Positions 14,636 to 17,186 of a DNA stretch of 17,186 nucleotides are shown here, piece by piece. Every line of letters starts with the position of its first letter. Position 1 is the first letter of the stretch. Origin of the DNA: an uncultured Clostridia bacterium (GTDB lineage: Bacteria; Bacillota; Clostridia; TANB77; CAG-508); the NCBI GenBank assembly GCA_944390505.1, contig CALXQF010000012.1, positions 1 to 17,186 of the forward strand. Direction: 5' to 3'. A program made the translations under genes and the position numbers. The notes under the pieces were generated by a model. That model searched no databases. It worked only from the letters and a program-made list of their open reading frames with translations, and was not told the origin of the DNA.

Positions 14636-15979
14636 CTATTTTAATAATTTATCTATCTCACTTTTAATTTTTTCTTTTGGTAAAGCACCTGGCGAATACC
14701 ATTCTACTTCTCCATCTTGATTAATAAGAAAAGAGGTAGGAAATGCGTAGATATAATAAGAGTTGTATACTCTACTGTCTTCATCAAATAGCATTGGAAA
14801 ATCCAATGAATTTTGCTTAATGTATTGCATAATCTGGTTTTTTTCTACATCTGCTGCATTTTGATTTTTATCACTTAATGGACTTGTCACTCCTAAAAAT
14901 ATAACATCTTTTTCATTTTTTCCATATTCTTCATAAAGTTCTTGCAAGTCTTGCAATTCTGTTTTACAGTACGTACACCATGTTGTCCAAAAATTTAAAA
15001 ATACCACTTTTCCTTTATAACTGGATAATTGATGCTCTTTTCCGTTTTGGTCCTGTAAGGTAAAATCTATTGCTAGCTGACTATTTTGTTCTTGCTCATT
15101 AGATTGACTGCCATCAGAAGATTCTGTTTGTTCGTTCTGCTGTTCTTCTTGTTGTATATTTTCTTCTTGAGCAGATGTATTTTGCATTTCTCCATTCATA
15201 TTGCCTAAATTTTGTTGGACATTATTTTGATTACCATCTTGTGTGTTTTCTGTTTGTTGTGAATTACTAATTTGGTTGAAATAGGTTGTTATCCTTTCAT
15301 AAGTTCCAGTTAATGTTAAAATTCCTATTAGAATTAAAATAATAGCAGATATTTTGATAGTATATTTCAAAATTTTTTGATGTTTTTTCAAAAAATTTAA
15401 TAATTCTGTAGTAAAAAATCCTACTAATAAAAATGGAATTGCAAAACCAATTGTATATACTAACACTAATAAATTTCCTTGCCATATGCTTTCACTACTA
15501 GAAGCTAGCATTAATACAGAAGCTAAAGCAGGTCCTATGCAAGGTGTCCATGCAAAGCTAAAAGTGAATCCTAAAATAAAGGCCAAAATTGGTGTCATCT
15601 TTTTTAAATTGTTTTTAGTTTGTATTTTATGTTCTTTTTCCAAAAATGAAATTTTAAAAACACCTAATTGTACTAGCCCCATTAAAATAATAAAAATGCC
15701 TGCAATTGTGGTAAAAGTCTGTTGATATTGCCTAAAAAAGGTGCCTATTGCAGAAAAAGACATTCCTAAAATGAAAAATGTAAATGAAATTCCTAATACA
15801 AATAAAATTGTATTTATAAAAACTTTTTTTCTTTGATATTTGATGTTTCCTTGTTCGTCTATTTCCTTACCATTTCCTGCCAAATAACTAATATAAACTG
15901 GTAACAATGGCAATACACATGGAGATAAGAAAGATAACATTCCTTCTAAAAAAACGAATATAAAATTAAGGTTTTGCAT
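14636..15979 (-). CDS. CcdA-TlpA fusion: thiol-disulfide electron transfer protein
   Basis: Carries electrons across the membrane to an outside thioredoxin domain. Using the 447-residue form, an N-terminal CcdA-type domain (about 1-230, six or more membrane segments) has the two redox cysteines C21 in SPCVLP and C147 in WTPCIGP. An Asn/Gln/Glu-rich linker (about 238-300) follows. The C-terminal TlpA/ResA-like domain (about 302-447) has WCTYC (C335, C338) and a cis-proline region AFPTSF. The CTYC active site differs from the usual CPPC. The frame is open to a TTG at 16006 (456 residues), but AAAGGA at about 15995 supports ATG 15979. In Bacillus CcdA and StoA act in spore cortex formation; a similar role here is inference. 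Confidence 0.9.
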   Translation of the reverse strand: MQNLNFIFVFLEGMLSFLSPCVLPLLPVYISYLAGNGKEIDEQGNIKYQRKKVFINTILFVLGISFTFFILGMSFSAIGTFFRQYQQTFTTIAGIFIILMGLVQLGVFKISFLEKEHKIQTKNNLKKMTPILAFILGFTFSFAWTPCIGPALASVLMLASSSESIWQGNLLVLVYTIGFAIPFLLVGFFTTELLNFLKKHQKILKYTIKISAIILILIGILTLTGTYERITTYFNQISNSQQTENTQDGNQNNVQQNLGNMNGEMQNTSAQEENIQQEEQQNEQTESSDGSQSNEQEQNSQLAIDFTLQDQNGKEHQLSSYKGKVVFLNFWTTWCTYCKTELQDLQELYEEYGKNEKDVIFLGVTSPLSDKNQNAADVEKNQIMQYIKQNSLDFPMLFDEDSRVYNSYYIYAFPTSFLINQDGEVEWYSPGALPKEKIKSEIDKLLK

Positions 15980-16100
15980 TTTAAAATTCATCCTTTCTTT
16001 TTTCAAGCCTTGTATAGAAAATAACTTTTTTATTGTTATTTCCTACATTTTTTATTTCAAGCTTTAAAATGTTCCTTATTTTTATATTCGTAATTTATTT

Positions 16101-17186
16101 TCATTTTCCTTCAAAATATGATTTTAAAAAGCGAAAAATCCACTCATTTGCCCTTTCAATAGATGCAATTTCCACACATTCTTTTACTGTATGTGCGCCT
16201 TGGATATTAGGTGAAATGATAGCAATTTGTAAATCTGGCATTTTTTCTTGGAAAAATCCCACTTCTACTGCAATATGCATTGATTTTAGTTTTGCTGGCT
16301 CTTTAAATAATGTCACCGGTTGTGTTTGTATTAAGCTGTGTATCAAGCTTCCATTTTGATCTGACTCAAATCCTGGCTGTGAACCTAATATATGGAATTC
16401 TAAATTTTGATTTTGACAATATTCTTTTAGTATAGCAAGGCTCTTCTTTTCTTCTCTTTTTTTTGAACTTCTCATTCCTACTTTTATTTCATTTTTTTGT
16501 AAGTCCACAATACCTAAATTGATAGAAGTAGTCACTTCATTTTTCTCATTTCTGTATATAACTCCATGAGGAAATTGTAGAATAGCTTGTACTATTTGCT
16601 TAGATTCTTCTTCTTGTAGCACTTTTGTAGTACCTTTTTGCCTTTTTACTTGAATTTTAATATCTGAATACTGTAACCTTAGTTTTTGTTTTATATTTTT
16701 ACAAATCTCTTGTATTTTTTCAAATGGCTTATTGGTATAAAATTCGGCAAAAGCAGCTGATGGAATAACATTAAATTTTGTTCCTCCCACAAAATTACTT
16801 AATTGATAATCTGATATTTGTTCTAAAATCTTTGCAAGTTCTATACAACTGTTTCCTCTATTTTTATCAATTTCAAATCCAGAATGGCCTCCTGGTAATC
16901 CTGCAAGTTCAATTCGATAAAATTGCTCTTCTAAACTATTTCTTTCTTTTTGTAGCTCTATATCCTTTTTCATTGCCTTTTGGTGATAAATTTCCTGTCG
17001 TTCTTTTTCTTTAGTATTTGGTCTTTGAAATTGATAATTACTTTTTAAAATAATATCATAAAAGCATGCACTTTCTATAATAATTGTATTTTCTTCAAAT
17101 CCATCTAAATTTAATAATTGCTTTCCTATTATTGTCATTGTAGCAAAAATGCTAGCTCCTACCATTGGTGTTTCCTCTGCTCCAGT
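16101..17186 (-). CDS. pepD: PepD-type aminoacyl-histidine dipeptidase (M20), 5' end outside window
   Basis: Zinc dipeptidase of the M20 family, cutting Xaa-His and related dipeptides in the cytoplasm. The frame is open to the window edge. Its first visible residues TGAEETPMVGA contain the EE pair that holds the catalytic Glu and a metal ligand (E. coli E149/E150), so about 145 N-terminal residues are missing. The GLPGGHSGFEIDKNRGNS segment and the C-terminal PNIQGAHTVKECVEIASIER (last metal His) are typical. The family motif IHAGLECG is changed to MHIAVEVG. The visible 361 residues fit a full length near 500. Its stop lies 121 bases before the ATG of the redox fusion gene. Confidence 0.9.
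   Translation of the reverse strand, partial: TGAEETPMVGASIFATMTIIGKQLLNLDGFEENTIIIESACFYDIILKSNYQFQRPNTKEKERQEIYHQKAMKKDIELQKERNSLEEQFYRIELAGLPGGHSGFEIDKNRGNSCIELAKILEQISDYQLSNFVGGTKFNVIPSAAFAEFYTNKPFEKIQEICKNIKQKLRLQYSDIKIQVKRQKGTTKVLQEEESKQIVQAILQFPHGVIYRNEKNEVTTSINLGIVDLQKNEIKVGMRSSKKREEKKSLAILKEYCQNQNLEFHILGSQPGFESDQNGSLIHSLIQTQPVTLFKEPAKLKSMHIAVEVGFFQEKMPDLQIAIISPNIQGAHTVKECVEIASIERANEWIFRFLKSYFEGK

Noticed and set aside
16033..16359. A + strand open frame overlapping the end of pepD.
   Set aside because: Antisense to a conserved coding region and without supporting signals.

Overview
The window is low-GC, AT-rich bacterial DNA with strong Firmicute-type ribosome binding sites (several AGGAGG-like). 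It carries anaerobic enzymes (pyruvate formate-lyase and its activase, and an NrdD-family gene) and endospore genes (a SpoIVFA/SpoIVFB-like pair, YyaC). I infer an anaerobic, spore-forming member of the Clostridia, probably an uncultured gut-type lineage; a species cannot be named from this sequence. No tRNA, rRNA, CRISPR array or complete insertion sequence was seen.

Layout. On the + strand, 1-2681 holds pflB (5' end outside the window) and pflA, separated by a 137-base spacer filled with a threefold REP-like inverted repeat. A perfect 16-bp hairpin terminator at 2707-2752 closes this unit and the convergent minus-strand unit: a patatin-like lipase followed by a Zn/Mn-type ABC importer in the order binding protein, ATPase, permease (6331 down to 2772). 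A compact + strand unit at 6508-6828 holds two exact Spo0A boxes, a Spo0A-type promoter, a 51-codon ORF and a strong terminator.

From 6895 to the right end all genes are on the minus strand. In transcription order these are: pepD (cut by the window edge), a CcdA-TlpA fusion, an NrdD-like protein followed by a signal-peptide protein and a DUF4116 repeat protein (closed by a terminator at 11315-11357), an orphan V-ATPase subunit F-like protein with yyaC, a tail-anchored coiled-coil protein, a spoIVFA-like/spoIVFB pair, and rpsF-ssb-rpsR with its own promoter and terminator. Stretches without genes are all shorter than about 300 bases.

How the genes fit together. PflA installs the glycyl radical on PflB. 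SpoIVFA/FB, YyaC and perhaps the redox fusion (a possible counterpart of CcdA/StoA) suggest a sporulation neighbourhood. The two most unusual items are (i) the NrdD homologue, which lacks both the C-terminal glycyl-radical domain and the thiyl-radical cysteine and has no nrdG beside it, so it looks like an ATP-cone pseudoenzyme, and (ii) the small ORF with a Spo0A-controlled promoter architecture.
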